Below the pieces are notes generated by a model. The model saw nothing but the letters and a program-made list of their open reading frames with translations, was not told the origin of the DNA and searched no databases. From NCBI GenBank assembly GCA_035439485.1, contig DAORKI010000003.1, forward strand, positions 15,393-79,392: a stretch of 64,000 nt of DNA, given 5' to 3'. Within the stretch, counting starts at the first letter, position 1. Every line of letters starts with the position of its first letter. This document shows positions 25,826-34,761 of this stretch, one piece after another. A program made the position numbers and the translations under genes. This DNA is from CAIKXD01 sp035439485. GTDB lineage: Bacteria; Bacteroidota; Bacteroidia; UBA4408.

Positions 25826-27046
25826 ATGCGTAAAATTCAGTACTTATTTTTTACTTTAATAACAGTATGCCTATGTAAAACACTCATGGCACAATGGGTT
25901 CAAGTTGCTGATTTTCCAGGGCTTGAAAGAGATGATTTGGTTGTTTTTACATGCCATGAAAAAGCGTATGCTGGCACAGGAATGCAAATTGGTTTTCAAG
26001 TAAGCAATGACTTTTATAGCTATGATCCAATTGTAAATCATTGGGAGGTAATTGCAAACATGCCTGGAGTTGCTAGACAATATGCATTTAGTTTTTCCTT
26101 TGATAATGTAGGGTGTGTGTTTGCTGGTATTTCACAACAAGGAAATGATATAAAAGATGGTTTTCAATACTCAGCCCAAAGTGAATCATGGAATATCCTC
26201 AATGCTTATCCAGGTGCTGGATCAAGAGGTTGTGCTGCTACCACTTTCAACAATTGCGGATACGCTGGACTTGGCAGAAGCGATGATAATTTGATGCACA
26301 ATGATTGGTGGAAATTTGATTTAAATAATAATAGTTGGCAACAACTCGCAAACTTTCCTGGTGCGGAACGAAACCTAACATCATGTTTTGAAAGTAATGG
26401 ATTTATTTATATTGTTGGAGGTATTGGCACAAATGATGTTGCCTTTAATGATATATGGCAATATAATCCTGCTGATGATACGTGGCAACAAATAATTTCA
26501 GGTCCATTTCCTGCCTTTGGTGGAGCTGCTGTTTGCAAAACAAAATTTTCAGGTGTTATGTTTGGTGGCTTTGATGGTTTATCTACATTTTATAATGATG
26601 CCCTTGAATTTGATGGTTTTAATAATTCAATTTCATTCTTAAACCCGTTTATAGGCTTTGGTATTAAAGGAGCTAAAGCATTTTCATTAAATAATGAATT
26701 TTATTTTACTTGTGGAATCAATGAAAATAATGTTCGATTAAAAAGCACGTGGAAGTACACTCAAATTAATGCAACTAATGATCATTTTACGCCAAACATC
26801 AAATTTACTTTAATGCCAAATCCTGCAAATGACAAATTTCAAATAACTATTGATAACTTTTCACATCATGAAAATTGCAAATATTCAATTTCAACTTTAA
26901 ACAATAATATAATTAAGGAAGGATTTATTCATAAAAATATAAATAAAATAACAATATTTACTGATGCCATTGCAGCTGGATTTTATATCGTAAAAATTAC
27001 AAGTGAAGATATAGAAATTACCCAAAAGCTGTTAATTTTCGAGTAA
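25826..27046 (+). CDS. Kelch-repeat secreted protein with T9SS sorting domain
   Basis: I chose ATG 25826 because it places a clean signal peptide at the N-terminus (MRKIQYLFFTLITVCLCKTLMAQ); an ATG 14 codons upstream adds no recognisable sequence. The 406-residue protein contains about five to six kelch blades (NDFYSYDPIVNHWEVIANMPG, NDWWKFDLNNNSWQQLANFPG, NDIWQYNPADDTWQQI), a beta-propeller typical of extracellular binding proteins. The final roughly 75 residues (FTLMPNPANDKFQIT to the terminal KLLIFE) are a T9SS sorting domain with MPNP instead of YPNP. The ligand is unknown. An RNA hairpin downstream may end its transcript. Confidence 0.82.
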   Translation: MRKIQYLFFTLITVCLCKTLMAQWVQVADFPGLERDDLVVFTCHEKAYAGTGMQIGFQVSNDFYSYDPIVNHWEVIANMPGVARQYAFSFSFDNVGCVFAGISQQGNDIKDGFQYSAQSESWNILNAYPGAGSRGCAATTFNNCGYAGLGRSDDNLMHNDWWKFDLNNNSWQQLANFPGAERNLTSCFESNGFIYIVGGIGTNDVAFNDIWQYNPADDTWQQIISGPFPAFGGAAVCKTKFSGVMFGGFDGLSTFYNDALEFDGFNNSISFLNPFIGFGIKGAKAFSLNNEFYFTCGINENNVRLKSTWKYTQINATNDHFTPNIKFTLMPNPANDKFQITIDNFSHHENCKYSISTLNNNIIKEGFIHKNINKITIFTDAIAAGFYIVKITSEDIEITQKLLIFE

Positions 27047-27067
27047 ATCAATAACTCATTCGCGTTA

Positions 27068-27162
27068 GCTTCTTAGCAGTTATAATAGTCTTTCAAAGCT
27101 TCTCAACAATTTTATTTTAATAAAAAAAAGCTCATACTGTCTAAGAAGCAAGTTTGAGCTTT
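27068..27162 (+). promoter_or_regulatory. Overlapping hairpins between the kelch and GH3 genes (possible attenuator or terminator)
   Basis: A terminator-like hairpin pairs AAAGCTCA (27127-27134) with TGAGCTTT (27155-27162), followed by AATTTT. Its 20-nt loop contains ACTGTCTAAGAAGC (27136-27149). That sequence is complementary, with one bulge, to GCTTCTTAGCAGT at 27068-27080. The two pairings compete or form a pseudoknot. It may simply end the kelch transcript; regulation of the GH3 gene is inference. Confidence 0.4.
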
Positions 27163-27169
27163 AATTTTG
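27162..27169 (+). promoter_or_regulatory. -7 box for the GH3 fusion gene
   Basis: TAATTTTG matches TAnnTTTG and ends 11 nt before ATG 27181. It overlaps the last base of the hairpin stem upstream. No -33 element was found. Confidence 0.35.
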
Positions 27170-27180
27170 ATATTTCACGT

Positions 27181-30100
27181 ATGTTAAACATAATAAAAAA
27201 TATTAAACTTTTTTCGGTACTAATAATATTGCTATGCTCCGTTTTTTATTTAGAAAGTTGTAAAATTTTCAAGGGGAGCAAAAATAAGAAAGAAGATACA
27301 TTTAAGAGTCGAAGAAAAGTGAGAAAGTCATTTAGCTTGACTTATGATTCGCTTACTACTCCTGATGCTGCACCTTCTGAGAAAAAATTTTGGGGTGAAG
27401 CAAAAATGAGTTGGGCAGATAGTGTATTTGAATCTTTAAATGAAGATGAAAAAATTGGTCAACTTTTTATGGTGGCAGCATATAGTAATCGTGACAAAAA
27501 ACATATAGCTGAAATAGACTCTTTAATCCTTAATCATAAAATTGGGGGCTTAATCTTTTTTCAGGGAGGTCCGGCAAGACAAGCTATACAAACAAATCAT
27601 TACCAATCTATTGCAAAAACACCCCTTTTTATGGCTATTGATGGTGAGTGGGGCTTAAATATGAGATTAGATAGTACTATTGCATATCCCAAACAAATGA
27701 CACTTGGTGCTATTCAAGATAATCGCCTCATTTATGATATGGGAGTTAACATAGCAAATGAATGTAAAAGAGTTGGATTGCATATAAATTTTGCACCAGA
27801 TGCCGACATCAATAGCAATGGCTTAAATCCTGTTATTGGCTATAGAGCCTTTAGCGAAAGTAAAGTCGATGTTACTTTGAAAAGTATAATGTACATGAAA
27901 GGCATGCAGGATAATCACATAATGGCATGCGGAAAACATTTTCCTGGACATGGTGACACTGATGTTGACTCGCACGCTGATATGCCAAAAATTAATCACA
28001 GCTTTGAAAGGTTAGATAGTTTAGAATTATATCCTTTTAGAGCTCTAATCAATAAGGGCCTCAAAAGTATGATGGTTGCTCACATTGAAATTCCTAGTTT
28101 AGACACCAACAAGAATGTAAGTGCATCAATTTCTTCTAACGTTATTAAAGGCCTACTTCAAGATTCAATGCAATTTCATGGATTAGTATTTACAGATGCA
28201 CTAAATATGAAAGGTGTGGCAAAATACTATAAATCAGGCGAATTGGAAGTAAAAGCATTAAAAGCTGGAAATGACGTTTTACTATTTAGTGAAAATATTC
28301 CCTTGGCAATTACAGCCATAAAAGAAGCTCTAAAAACTGGAGAACTTTCTATTCATGATATCAATAAAAGTTGCAAGAAAATATTAATGGCAAAAGAATG
28401 GGCTGGTCTTGATACTCTAAAACCTGTAAAAATTTCCAATTTGGTGAATGAAATTAATAACCCAAAGTTAGAAGCATTTAACCATAAACTCTTTGATGCA
28501 GCGTTTACTGTTTTGCAAAACAAAGAAAATATACTTCCTCTAAAAAAACTGGATACGCTACAAATTGCTACGTTATGTATAGGTGAAAAAGATTTAGGAG
28601 CATTTCAAAAAACAGTAAATTTATACGGAAGTGCAACACATTTTAATGTGAAAAATTTAACTCAAAAAACTACTATTGACACTTTAATTGAATCATTAAA
28701 AATGTTCAATTTGGTGTTAGTAAGCCTTGAAAATATTACTAAAAAATCGGATAAAAATTTTGGAATAACACCTGAAACAATTGCCTTAATAAATAGAATT
28801 AAAGAGTGTAGTAAAGTAGTGATAAATTTGCCTGGAAACCCGTATTCATTGTTAAAGTTTGACAATATTGAAAATATTGATGGCATAGTTTTAACATACG
28901 AACGCAATGCATACACCCTGCAAAAAGCAGCAGAACTCATTTTTGGAGGTATTGACTCTCCTGGTAGATTACCAGTAAGCGTAATTGGAAAATATAAGGC
29001 AGGAGACGGCATGAACCTTGGAGCTCCAATAAGAATGTCCTATGTATCTCCCGAAGACCTAGGAATCAGCAGCTCAATTCTTCAAAAAGTGGATAGTTTA
29101 GCTGATGCCGCAATAGCTGAAAAGGCTACTCCAGGCTGTCAAATATTGGCAGCAAAAGATGGCAAAGTTTTTTATCATAAAGCATTTGGGAAATACAGTT
29201 ATGAAAAGCCAGAAAATGTAGATATAAATACAATTTATGATATTGCATCGGTAACAAAAATTACTGCCACACTTTTTGCCACCATGCAATTGTTCGATTT
29301 AAGAAAATTTAATCCTGAACAAACACTTAAAGATGTGTTACCCACTAGCTTAAATACAAACAAGTCCGATTTAATAATTAAAGATATTTTAACCCATCAA
29401 GCTGGACTTAAACCTTTCATACCCTTCTATGAAAAAACAATCAATGATGGAAAATTATCTCCTAAAATATATAGCCATTCAAAAAATAAAATATTCAATA
29501 TTCAAATAGCCGACAGTTTATTTATTAATGCAAATTATAGTGACAGTATTTATTCGCAGGTTTGGAATTCATCAATTAAACCATCTGGAAAGTATGTGTA
29601 TAGTGATTTAGGTTTTTATCTTACAAAAATGATGTGTGAGTATTTGAGCAATAGAAGTCTAGATCAATACATGAGACCTATTTATCGTAAATTAGGGGCA
29701 AATTCAACGGGATATTTACCTTTAGAACGCTTCTCCAAAAAAATAATCGCACCTACCGAAGAGGATAAAATATTTAGAAAACAAATTTTACAGGGTTATG
29801 TACACGACCCAGGAGCAGCCATGCTTGGTGGAATTGCTGGTCATGCAGGTGTTTTCAGTAACGCCAATGATTTAGCAAAAATAATGCAGATGTATATAAA
29901 TAAAGGCAGTTATGGTGCAGAACAATTCATAACCACTTCAACTGTAAACTACTTTACATCTTGCATAGCCTGCCCTGAAGGTAACAGAAGAGGTTTAGGA
30001 TTTGATAAACCTGAACCAGATAAAACAAAAGAAGGTCCAACCTGCGAAGCTGCTTCCCTAAAAAGTTTTGGACATACTGGATTTACAGGCACATACGCAT

Positions 30101-30249
30101 GGGCCGATCCTGAAAATGGATTGGTTTATATTTTTCTATCTAATAGAGTGCATCCTGATGCTGAAAATAAAAAACTATCAAAATTAAATACAAGAACAAA
30201 TATTCATCAAGTATTTTATGATGCAATAAAAAACATTAATAGTAAATAA
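27181..30249 (+). CDS. GH3 beta-N-acetylglucosaminidase-like / beta-lactamase-fold fusion lipoprotein
   Basis: The real start is ATG 27181; an in-frame TTG at 27154 lies inside a terminator-like hairpin. The 1022-residue lipoprotein has a lipobox ending VFYLESC near residue 27. An NagZ-like GH3 domain spans about 75-400: KHFPGHGDTDVDSH at 252-265, with the family's catalytic His265, and nucleophile Asp339 in VFTDALNMKGV. A GH3 C-terminal domain follows to about 610. A class C beta-lactamase/DD-peptidase-like domain spans about 635-1020: SxxK at Ser690-Lys693, YSD at 807, and FGHTGFTGT as the KTG-box equivalent. The pair suggests cell-wall (muropeptide) turnover. This two-domain architecture is known in Bacteroidota. 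Confidence 0.88.
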   Translation: MLNIIKNIKLFSVLIILLCSVFYLESCKIFKGSKNKKEDTFKSRRKVRKSFSLTYDSLTTPDAAPSEKKFWGEAKMSWADSVFESLNEDEKIGQLFMVAAYSNRDKKHIAEIDSLILNHKIGGLIFFQGGPARQAIQTNHYQSIAKTPLFMAIDGEWGLNMRLDSTIAYPKQMTLGAIQDNRLIYDMGVNIANECKRVGLHINFAPDADINSNGLNPVIGYRAFSESKVDVTLKSIMYMKGMQDNHIMACGKHFPGHGDTDVDSHADMPKINHSFERLDSLELYPFRALINKGLKSMMVAHIEIPSLDTNKNVSASISSNVIKGLLQDSMQFHGLVFTDALNMKGVAKYYKSGELEVKALKAGNDVLLFSENIPLAITAIKEALKTGELSIHDINKSCKKILMAKEWAGLDTLKPVKISNLVNEINNPKLEAFNHKLFDAAFTVLQNKENILPLKKLDTLQIATLCIGEKDLGAFQKTVNLYGSATHFNVKNLTQKTTIDTLIESLKMFNLVLVSLENITKKSDKNFGITPETIALINRIKECSKVVINLPGNPYSLLKFDNIENIDGIVLTYERNAYTLQKAAELIFGGIDSPGRLPVSVIGKYKAGDGMNLGAPIRMSYVSPEDLGISSSILQKVDSLADAAIAEKATPGCQILAAKDGKVFYHKAFGKYSYEKPENVDINTIYDIASVTKITATLFATMQLFDLRKFNPEQTLKDVLPTSLNTNKSDLIIKDILTHQAGLKPFIPFYEKTINDGKLSPKIYSHSKNKIFNIQIADSLFINANYSDSIYSQVWNSSIKPSGKYVYSDLGFYLTKMMCEYLSNRSLDQYMRPIYRKLGANSTGYLPLERFSKKIIAPTEEDKIFRKQILQGYVHDPGAAMLGGIAGHAGVFSNANDLAKIMQMYINKGSYGAEQFITTSTVNYFTSCIACPEGNRRGLGFDKPEPDKTKEGPTCEAASLKSFGHTGFTGTYAWADPENGLVYIFLSNRVHPDAENKKLSKLNTRTNIHQVFYDAIKNINSK

Positions 30250-30325
30250 ACCAATTTCATTATTTAATGTTTAACAACCTACACACCAGACAAAAAGCTT
30301 ATTTATCAGAATAAATACTTATTTT

Positions 30326-30333
30326 TACATTTG
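30326..30333 (+). promoter_or_regulatory. -7 box immediately before the 7TM-SpoIIE gene
   Basis: TACATTTG matches TAnnTTTG and ends 3 nt before ATG 30337, implying a leaderless message if functional. It also argues against the in-frame TTG at 30331 as the start. Confidence 0.4.
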
Positions 30334-30336
30334 GTT

Positions 30337-32481
30337 ATGTATAAAACGCTTGTTTTAAATATTCTTCTGTTTTTTTCTCCTCTCCTTTCTGTTGGGCAAG
30401 AAATTCGTATTAAATTAAAAGATGATTTTCACAATTCTTTCAAGATAACGTACGAACTTTATTACCTCACCGACACCAGTTCTAGCATGAGTTTTGCTGA
30501 AGCACAAGAAAGCAATCAATTTAAACTTCATCAACAAAGTATTACACCTAATTTAGGGTTTACTTCAAATAATTATTGGTTTAAATTCATTATCACCAAT
30601 ACCCAAGCTAAACAAAGCCGGGTTTTAGAATTTGCTTATCCTTTCTTCAATAGATTAGATGTTTATATTCCAAACATACAAGGTATTTATAACAAAACTA
30701 CCGTTGGTGATCATTTCCCTTTTGCCGTAAGACCATTTAAACATAAAAATTTTTTATTTGATTTGAGTTTCGAAAGTGGTGAAACAAAAATTATCTACGC
30801 GTATTTACATTGCAATGGAGAAGCTACAAGCTTTCCTATAAAAGTATGGACAAAGCATGATTATTTGAGAAATAATTATGAAGAACATTTGGCTTTAGGC
30901 ATATATTATGGAATTGCTTTGTTTGTATTTTTCTTTTCGGCATTTCTTTGGTTCATAGTACGTGAACGATATCAGTTGTATTATTTTTTGTATATAATTG
31001 GAGTTGCAATTTTTCAATTTTCATTGGATGGTTTGGCCTTTGAGTATTTGTGGCCTAATAATGTTTGGTTTGCAAATCATGTCATTCCCTTGAGTGGTTC
31101 CTTTACCATACTTGCTTTGATTTTGTTTGCCATTTCTTTGCTAAAAACAAAAATACATACACCTATCATCCATAAGATTTTAATTGCACTAATGGCCATA
31201 GATGTAGTGTTTTTTATAATGTCATTTATTCCAAACCCATCATATTCAATTGCCCTAATGGGGTTAAATATTATTGCTGTACCTATTAACATTTTAATCC
31301 TTGTTGCCGCTATCATATCATATCGAATGGGAATTAGCACAGCTAAGTATTTTTTAGTAGCCTTTTCATTATTAATACTTGGTATTCTTATAGCTTTATT
31401 CAAAAATTTTGGAATCCTACCTAGGGTTTTTATCACTGAGTATAGTATTCAAATTGGTTCTGCCATTGAATTAATTATGCTGTCTTTAGCCTTAGCCGAA
31501 AATGTAAAATATTTAAAACTAGAAAAAGAAAAAGCACAAGCACTGTTGCTTGAAGAATTAAAAGAAAAAAGTAAGCTTCAGGAAATTGCTAATTTAGAAT
31601 TGGAAAAAAAAGTAAATGAACGAACCGCAGAAATACAACTTCAAAAAGAAGTTATTGAGGAGAAAAACAATGATATTACAGCAAGTATCAATTACGCATT
31701 AAAAATACAAGAAGCAATTTTGCCACGCGATGAAGAACTTAAAGCTTCTCTTAATGAGTATTTTGTTTTTTACAAACCACGCGATATTATTAGTGGCGAT
31801 TTTTATTGGTTTTCGAAACGTGAAAATTTAATTTTTGTTGCTGCAGCAGATTGTACAGGGCATGGCGTTCCAGGAGCATTAATGAGTATGTTGGGTAATT
31901 CTTTTTTAAACGAAATTGTAAACGAATATCAAATTTATAACCCTGCTGAAATTCTTGATTTACTTAGATTAAAAGTGATTAAAACTTTGCGCCAACGTGA
32001 AACAAATACAAAAGATGGAATGGACATTGCTATCTGCGTTATCAATACCCAATTAAAAGAAATAAATTATGCCGGTGCTTTTAACCCAGCGTATATCACT
32101 AGTTCAAAATATGACTCACATTCAAGCAGCTTTGATGTGTATGAAAACGAATTAGTACCGGATAAAAAATTAATTATTCTACCAGCCGATCGATTTCCAG
32201 TTGGCATAGTAGAAGGACAGAATAATGATATGTTTACAAATAAAGTATATAAATATAAAAGTGGCGATAGTCTTTATTTATTCAGTGATGGTTTGGCCGA
32301 TCAATTTGGCGGAAATCTCGGTAAAAAATTTAAAACCAAACAAATCAAAGACTTATTATTAAAAGTGGCGAGATATGATATGGACTTCCAAAAACTGAGT
32401 ATTAGTGATGAATTTGAAAGTTGGAAAGGTAAACATGAACAGGTAGATGATATTTTAATGATTGGTATTAAACTAACTTAG
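30337..32481 (+). CDS. 7TMR-DISM receptor with SpoIIE/PP2C phosphatase domain
   Basis: I chose ATG 30337, followed by signal peptide YKTLVLNILLFFSPLLSVGQ. The 714-residue protein has a periplasmic 7TMR-DISMED2 jelly-roll (about 25-170). Seven transmembrane helices (about 180-395) and a coiled coil (about 395-450, KLEKEKAQALLLEELKEKSK) follow. The C-terminal PP2C-type phosphatase domain (about 465-714) has metal-ligand motifs SGDFYWF near 487 and AADCTGHGVPGALMS near 504-518, plus LYLFSDGLADQ. It should sense a periplasmic ligand and dephosphorylate a Ser/Thr-phosphoprotein, for example an anti-anti-sigma factor. No such partner is adjacent. Confidence 0.88.
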   Translation: MYKTLVLNILLFFSPLLSVGQEIRIKLKDDFHNSFKITYELYYLTDTSSSMSFAEAQESNQFKLHQQSITPNLGFTSNNYWFKFIITNTQAKQSRVLEFAYPFFNRLDVYIPNIQGIYNKTTVGDHFPFAVRPFKHKNFLFDLSFESGETKIIYAYLHCNGEATSFPIKVWTKHDYLRNNYEEHLALGIYYGIALFVFFFSAFLWFIVRERYQLYYFLYIIGVAIFQFSLDGLAFEYLWPNNVWFANHVIPLSGSFTILALILFAISLLKTKIHTPIIHKILIALMAIDVVFFIMSFIPNPSYSIALMGLNIIAVPINILILVAAIISYRMGISTAKYFLVAFSLLILGILIALFKNFGILPRVFITEYSIQIGSAIELIMLSLALAENVKYLKLEKEKAQALLLEELKEKSKLQEIANLELEKKVNERTAEIQLQKEVIEEKNNDITASINYALKIQEAILPRDEELKASLNEYFVFYKPRDIISGDFYWFSKRENLIFVAAADCTGHGVPGALMSMLGNSFLNEIVNEYQIYNPAEILDLLRLKVIKTLRQRETNTKDGMDIAICVINTQLKEINYAGAFNPAYITSSKYDSHSSSFDVYENELVPDKKLIILPADRFPVGIVEGQNNDMFTNKVYKYKSGDSLYLFSDGLADQFGGNLGKKFKTKQIKDLLLKVARYDMDFQKLSISDEFESWKGKHEQVDDILMIGIKLT

Positions 32482-32723
32482 TTTGATTTACTCTTTACAA
32501 AAAATTCAAACTTTTTTTCGGATGTCGCTCAATTAAGGTTATAAAATCTTTATAACTAAAATATAAATTAGTATTTGGTGAGCATCAATTTTTTCTATAA
32601 TATCCGTGAAAAAGGACTTTTTAAAATTGAAGGATTTGCGAGCTACTCAAATAATTGAAATTGGAATAAGTTCTTTAATTAAAGAGTATGAAGCTTGGTA
32701 AACTCAAGCTGAATATTTTAGGC

Positions 32724-33788
32724 CTAATGAAGAATTTTAAATAACATCTCACGCATCAGCTCTCCTTTTTCAATTTGAATACCATCTAAACCTTTACTTC
32801 GCATATCATACTCATGCAAATAACCAATTATGCGTACCAATTTATCTAATGAATAATTTTTCCCAGCCGTTTCTAAATCTTTTAATCCTGGACCATAAAC
32901 TCTCATTTGTGACATAACAGCTTGCGCGTTTTTATCAGGCAATGTTTGATAATAAAGCAGTTTTGAAAAATAAGTATATAATACTGCAATATTCATTTCA
33001 AAAGGATGATCTTTAGGATTTTTAGAAAAGTAATCTACAATTTTATTTGCCTTTAAAACATCTTTGGATGCTATGGCATTTTGCAATTCAAAAATATTAA
33101 AATCCTTACTTATGCCAATAAACTGCTGCACATCATCTGGAGATATTTCATCCTCGCTTTTTTTATTGATTGCTAGTTTGTTTAACTCGTTTACAATTCT
33201 ACTCAAATCATTACCTAAATGATCAGCTAACATCTGAACTGCTTTAGGATGTATTTTTATTTTGTTGGTTGAAGTATATTTTAAAATCCATTCTCCTAAC
33301 TTGTAATCCTTTACTTTTTCAGAAGAAAACATAATGGAATTTTTATCCATTGATTTGGCTAAACCAGTGCGTTTGTCTAAGGTTTTATATTTATAACATA
33401 TCACCAAAACTGTTGTGCTCAAAGGCTTTAAAGCATACTCTTCAAGAGGACTAATTTCCGCCTCTTTTTTGGTATTCTTAGAGCTAATTTTTACACTGAC
33501 TGTTTCTGTTAAGTTTTTAATTTCTTGAGCCTCTCTTACTATAATTACCTGTCTTTCGGCCATCATAGGAAATCTTTTAGCTGCACTAATTAAACTTATT
33601 AAATCTGTGTCTTTACCATATAAAACAGTTTGATTAAATTCTCTTTCCGATTCTTCAAGCACATTGTTCTCAATATAATCAGCAATTTGATCAATGTAAT
33701 AAGGTTCCTCTCCCTCCAAAAAATATATTGGGGCAAATTTTTTGGCCTTTAATGATGCAATAATATTTTCGAAACTCTCTTTTGGCAA
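32724..33788 (-). CDS. holA: DNA polymerase III subunit delta
   Basis: The 354-residue product matches HolA length and layout. The AAA+-like N-terminal region contains FLEGEEPYYIDQIADYI and the post-Walker LYGKDTDLISLISAAKRFPMM. The lid and C-terminal collar helices contain ELNKLAINK, YFSKNPKDHPFE and ELMREMLFKIL. It opens the beta sliding clamp during clamp loading. Delta subunits lack a functional P-loop, which is consistent here. It lies 41 bp downstream of the AMP nucleosidase gene on the same strand, so cotranscription is likely without an obvious functional link. Confidence 0.9.
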   Translation of the reverse strand: MPKESFENIIASLKAKKFAPIYFLEGEEPYYIDQIADYIENNVLEESEREFNQTVLYGKDTDLISLISAAKRFPMMAERQVIIVREAQEIKNLTETVSVKISSKNTKKEAEISPLEEYALKPLSTTVLVICYKYKTLDKRTGLAKSMDKNSIMFSSEKVKDYKLGEWILKYTSTNKIKIHPKAVQMLADHLGNDLSRIVNELNKLAINKKSEDEISPDDVQQFIGISKDFNIFELQNAIASKDVLKANKIVDYFSKNPKDHPFEMNIAVLYTYFSKLLYYQTLPDKNAQAVMSQMRVYGPGLKDLETAGKNYSLDKLVRIIGYLHEYDMRSKGLDGIQIEKGELMREMLFKILH

Positions 33789-33829
33789 TACCTAAATATT
33801 TAATTTATTATCAATAAATATAAATTGAA

Positions 33830-34606
33830 TTACTCTTCAAATCTTAAATGTTTAACCGTATTTTTGTTGTTAATCAATTGGTTTAATGATTCAATCCCAA
33901 TTTTCAAATGCATATCTACATAATTTTCTGTTACTTTTTTATCACTATCACTTGTTTTGACACCTGAAGAAATCATAGGTTGGTCACTTACTAATAACAA
34001 AGCACCTGTAGGTATTTCATTATAAAATCCAGTACTAAAAATAGTTGCTGTTTCCATATCTATACCCATCACTCTTAATTTTCGTAAATAGTCCTTAAAA
34101 TCATCATCATGCTCCCAAACACGTCTATTAGTAGTGTACACTGTACCTGTCCAATAATCCCTATCAAATTCACGAATGGTTGTGCTCACCGCCTTTTGCA
34201 AACTAAATGCAGGTAATGCAGGTACTTCAGGCGGAAAGTAATCGTTGGATGTTCCTTCTCCTCTGATCGCTGCTATTGGAAGTATTAAATCTCCTAACTC
34301 ATTTTTTTTCTTTAATCCTCCACACTTCCCTAAAAATAAACAAGCTTTAGGAGCTGCTGCACTTAACAAGTCCATTATTGTTGCTGCATTAGCGCTTCCC
34401 ATTCCAAAATTAATGATGGTTATATCATTGGCGGTGGCATTAGGCATTATCTTATCTGTTCCATCAATGCTCACATTATTCCACTCGGCAAACATTTTCA
34501 CGTAATTTTGAAAATTAGTGAGTAAAATATATTTCCCAATTTTATCAATACTTAAGCCAGTATAACGAGGAAGCCAATTGGCTACAATATCTTCTTTACT
34601 TTTCAT
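33830..34606 (-). CDS. amn: AMP nucleosidase
   Basis: The 258-residue protein is the short Bacteroidota form, consisting of the nucleoside-phosphorylase-fold catalytic domain without the N-terminal regulatory domain of enterobacterial Amn. It begins EDIVANWLPRYTGLSI, then FGMGSANAATIMDLLS, LFLGKCGGLKKKNELGDLI, IRGEGTSNDYFPPEVPALPAF and MGIDMETATIFSTGF. It hydrolyses AMP to adenine and ribose-5-phosphate, setting adenylate levels. With hpt, guaB and ahcY in the window it completes a scattered purine-turnover set. A -7 box lies about 38 nt upstream. Confidence 0.92.
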   Translation of the reverse strand: MKSKEDIVANWLPRYTGLSIDKIGKYILLTNFQNYVKMFAEWNNVSIDGTDKIMPNATANDITIINFGMGSANAATIMDLLSAAAPKACLFLGKCGGLKKKNELGDLILPIAAIRGEGTSNDYFPPEVPALPAFSLQKAVSTTIREFDRDYWTGTVYTTNRRVWEHDDDFKDYLRKLRVMGIDMETATIFSTGFYNEIPTGALLLVSDQPMISSGVKTSDSDKKVTENYVDMHLKIGIESLNQLINNKNTVKHLRFEE

Positions 34607-34643
34607 GTTGAATATTATAATAAAATTGTTTTGTTAGCGGTTT

Positions 34644-34651
34644 CAAAAGTA
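34644..34651 (-). promoter_or_regulatory. -7 box for AMP nucleosidase-holA
   Basis: TACTTTTG on the minus strand matches TAnnTTTG, with about 37 nt to ATG 34606. No well-spaced -33 TTG was found. Confidence 0.3.
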
Positions 34652-34706
34652 AGTATTTGTTTTATAATATATGACATAGCAATTCAAAAGCTAGTATTAA
34701 ATATGG

Positions 34707-34714
34707 TATTTTTG
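34707..34714 (+). promoter_or_regulatory. -7 box for the HsdR-N domain gene
   Basis: TATTTTTG matches TAnnTTTG, 47 nt before the GTG start at 34762. It is divergent from the amn box. Confidence 0.3.
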
Positions 34715-34761
34715 TCAAAAATATTTATTTTGATTCCATTTTATAAGCCATAATTCAGATA

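Noticed and set aside
32606..32704. Short frame (about 32 codons from a GTG) between the 7TM-SpoIIE gene and holA
   Set aside because: The reading frame is too short and unsupported. It could be a relic, but nothing independent backs it.
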